Source of the DNA: Nocardia sp. CC227C
Lineage (GTDB): Bacteria > Actinomycetota > Actinomycetes > Mycobacteriales > Mycobacteriaceae
Length of the DNA: 64,000 nucleotides
Assembly: GCF_030767025.1 (NCBI RefSeq)
Contig: NZ_JASITE010000003.1
Coordinates: 62,001 to 126,000, forward strand
Reading direction: 5' to 3'
The notes beneath the pieces are model-generated. The model saw only the letters and a list, made by a program, of their open reading frames with translations. It searched no databases and was not told the origin of the DNA. The stretch's first letter is position 1. Each line of letters opens with the position of its first letter. Positions 41,423-64,000 of this stretch are shown piece by piece. A program made the position numbers and the translations under genes.

Positions 41423-42403
41423 GTGACGACCTTGGATGAACTATTCGACCCGACCACGCTGCCGGGCCGCGCGTACGCCGCGCTGGTCCAGCATCCGCGG
41501 TCCACACTGACCGAAGTCGCGGCACGACTGGGCGCTCCGCCCCGCGTGACCGAGGCCGCGCTGGAAGCCCTCTGCCGTATTCAGGCGGCGGTACGCATCG
41601 TCGACCACGACGGCAGCGTCCGCTGGGACGCCCATGCGCCGGAAGCCCTCTCGGAGGCCGAATCGCGTCGCCGCCATCACGACACGCAGCGCATGCAGGC
41701 CGCCGCCGCGCGACTGGGCGAGACCTTCCGCTCGGTGCGGCGCGCGACCGACACCAACGGCGCGATCGTCGCGGTCTATGAAAGACGGCAGTTGCTGGCC
41801 GATTTCGAGGATCTGCAGCACACCGCGCACACCCACGTGAAGACGATCGAGCGCGGCCCCTACCTCTCCGACGTGGAGACCGAGGAGCGGCTGTTCGAGC
41901 TCAAGACCGCGCGGCTGTCCCAGGGCATCGGCTACCGGACCCTGTACCAGGACACCATCTACCAGGATCCGGAGCGGCTGCGGCACGTGCTGGCCACCAA
42001 CGCGGCCGGGGCACAGGCGCGCACGCTGCCCGATCCGCCGATGAAGCTGATCGTGGCCGACGACCGGCGCGCCATCCTGGTGCTGCACACCGACGAGCGC
42101 CGCGGCGACCCCATGGGCCTGCGCATCAGCCTCTCCCCGACGCTGGACCTGCTGGTGAAGACCTTCGACGTGCTGTGGGCCATGTCCACGCCGATCTCGG
42201 TGAACCCGCAGGAGTCGCTGGACGAGCGCGATCGCGCCATCCTCACGCTGATGAGCCTGGGGGCCACCGACGACACCATCGCGCGGCGACTGGGTCTGTC
42301 CCGCCGCACCGTGGTCCGGCGCACCGCGAGCCTGCTGGAGCGGCTCGGAGCCAGCACCCGCTTCCAGGCGGGCGTGCAGGCCACCCGGCGCGGCTGGCTC
42401 TGA
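41423..42403 (+). CDS. LuxR-type regulator with TrmB-like N-terminal helix-turn-helix
   Basis: A 326-residue regulator adjacent to the NRPS genes. The N-terminus is a TrmB/ArsR-like winged helix (PGRAYAALVQHPRSTLTEVAARLGAPPRVTEAALEALCRIQAAVRIVD). A helical and beta sensor-like middle follows (GETFRSVRRATDTNGAIVAVYERRQLLADFEDLQHTAHTHVKTIERGPYL). The C-terminal LuxR helix-turn-helix is LDERDRAILTLMSLGATDDTIARRLGLSRRTVVRRTASLLERLGASTRFQAGV. This two-HTH architecture is common among Streptomyces-type pathway regulators. It is transcribed toward the NRPS genes with a 233-bp gap, so it is the likely activator of the cluster. The start may be GTG at 41414 or 41423. Confidence 0.85.
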   Translation: MTTLDELFDPTTLPGRAYAALVQHPRSTLTEVAARLGAPPRVTEAALEALCRIQAAVRIVDHDGSVRWDAHAPEALSEAESRRRHHDTQRMQAAAARLGETFRSVRRATDTNGAIVAVYERRQLLADFEDLQHTAHTHVKTIERGPYLSDVETEERLFELKTARLSQGIGYRTLYQDTIYQDPERLRHVLATNAAGAQARTLPDPPMKLIVADDRRAILVLHTDERRGDPMGLRISLSPTLDLLVKTFDVLWAMSTPISVNPQESLDERDRAILTLMSLGATDDTIARRLGLSRRTVVRRTASLLERLGASTRFQAGVQATRRGWL

Positions 42404-42636
42404 CCGGCACATCGTGTGGCGTATGTCACTGCGTTGACGGAACCGTGCAACACCTGCGCCCCCTCGTACCGATGGGTATAGGGAGTTCGGGCGGTCTCGG
42501 CCGCATCGCTTCCCCCATATAGGATTGCTCGGACCGCAGGCCCAGGCGACGACACCGGTTCGACGCCCGTGGGCGCGGGCCGAATTCGCTGTTCGGTCGC
42601 GCGGACCTGATGAATGCGAGAGGTGAACTAGCTCGA

Positions 42637-52035
<9,399 letters not shown>

Positions 52036-52051
52036 GTGCATTCCGTCCGTC

Positions 52052-52107
52052 ATTCCGGCATGCTGTGGAGCCGGAATCCCCATACTCCGGCGGCCGACCA
52101 CCGCCGG
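52052..52107 (+). promoter_or_regulatory. Two tandem hairpins in the NRPS1-NRPS2 gap
   Basis: Stem 1 is ATTCCGGC (52052-52059) with GCCGGAAT (52070-52077); stem 2 is CCGGCGG (52087-52093) with CCGCCGG (52101-52107). They start 17 bp after the NRPS1 stop, in a 213-bp gap that holds no other gene than the short frame at 52196. They may attenuate, process or protect the transcript, or end it. Confidence 0.5.
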
Positions 52108-52195
52108 GGTAACGGTCGATGCGCAGAGATTCGATGAAGCAGGATGTGCGCCCGCGCGGTGCGCAGACGTAGACGGCAAGAATGAGGCGGAGTTG

Positions 52196-52248
52196 ATGGG
52201 TCGGGAAGACGGAAAGCAGCGCACGCTGACAGGGGAAGGGCCGGTGGC

Positions 52249-52252
<4 letters not shown>
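52196..52252 (+). other. 18-codon leader ORF coupled to NRPS2
   Basis: ATG at 52196 (GGAG just upstream) opens [18 protein letters not shown]. Its stop overlaps the NRPS2 start as ATGA at 52249-52252. It could deliver ribosomes to the very long NRPS2 gene. It is not known to encode a stable peptide. Confidence 0.4.

Positions 52253-64000
<11,748 letters not shown>

Overview
The window reads as chromosomal DNA of a high-GC actinobacterium, most likely Nocardia or a close relative in the Mycobacteriales. The support is indirect: three fatty-acyl-CoA/AMP ligases, PucR and TetR regulators, small secreted DUF4189-like and DUF8020-like proteins, abundant ATGA/GTGA stop-start overlaps, and a very large NRPS locus. 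No rRNA gene or species marker is present. There is one tRNA-Arg(CCU), and no CRISPR array, phage module or intact insertion sequence was found.

Region 1 (1-6.4 kb): the C-terminal part of a long-chain acyl-CoA ligase, a DrrA/DrrB-like ABC exporter, and a 1056-aa SARP/AfsR-type regulator that converges on the exporter. A DUF4097 gene lies divergent from the regulator. The promoter regions of the exporter and of the DUF4097 gene both carry GTGTCAG-like heptamers repeated every 11 bp, with the same downstream geometry, so a small local SARP regulon can be read from the sequence.

Region 2 (6.4-18.6 kb): stress, redox and regulatory genes. They include a PuuE-like deacetylase fold, small secreted proteins, a Tat-signal haloalkane dehalogenase with a MarR-like partner, TetR, an NAD-dependent epimerase, an NDH-2-like flavoprotein, and two dihydrofolate-reductase-fold proteins. 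A MarR gene and a membrane protein gene share a duplicated 42-bp operator-like element. A broken ADP-ribosyltransferase and an ECF42 sigma factor/YciI cassette follow. Several gene relics mark deletions.

Region 3 (18.6-39.1 kb): a HEAT-repeat/MerR pair behind a 21-bp palindrome, a Baeyer-Villiger-type monooxygenase, FadD, PucR, and two translationally coupled lipases. A TetR, a second acyl-CoA synthetase and a second PucR follow. A complete five-gene branched-chain-amino-acid-type (HAAT) ABC importer comes next, then a secreted protein and an XRE/MmyB-like regulator. The mixture suggests uptake and catabolism of lipids or amphipathic acids, but no substrate can be named.

Region 4 (39.1-64 kb): nitronate monooxygenase, an M23 endopeptidase, a LuxR-type regulator and two giant NRPS genes. 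NRPS1 reads A-T-E-C-(half C)-A(Thr)-T-C-(degenerate half A). NRPS2 reads A-T-C-A-T-C-A-T-C-A-T-TE and runs off the window. Counting only intact parts gives six A-T pairs and five full condensation domains, which fits a hexapeptide with a D-residue first and Thr second. The module split across the two proteins, the orphan half-condensation domain, the catalytically erased adenylation remnant and a codon-usage patch in NRPS2 are the most unusual parts of the window.
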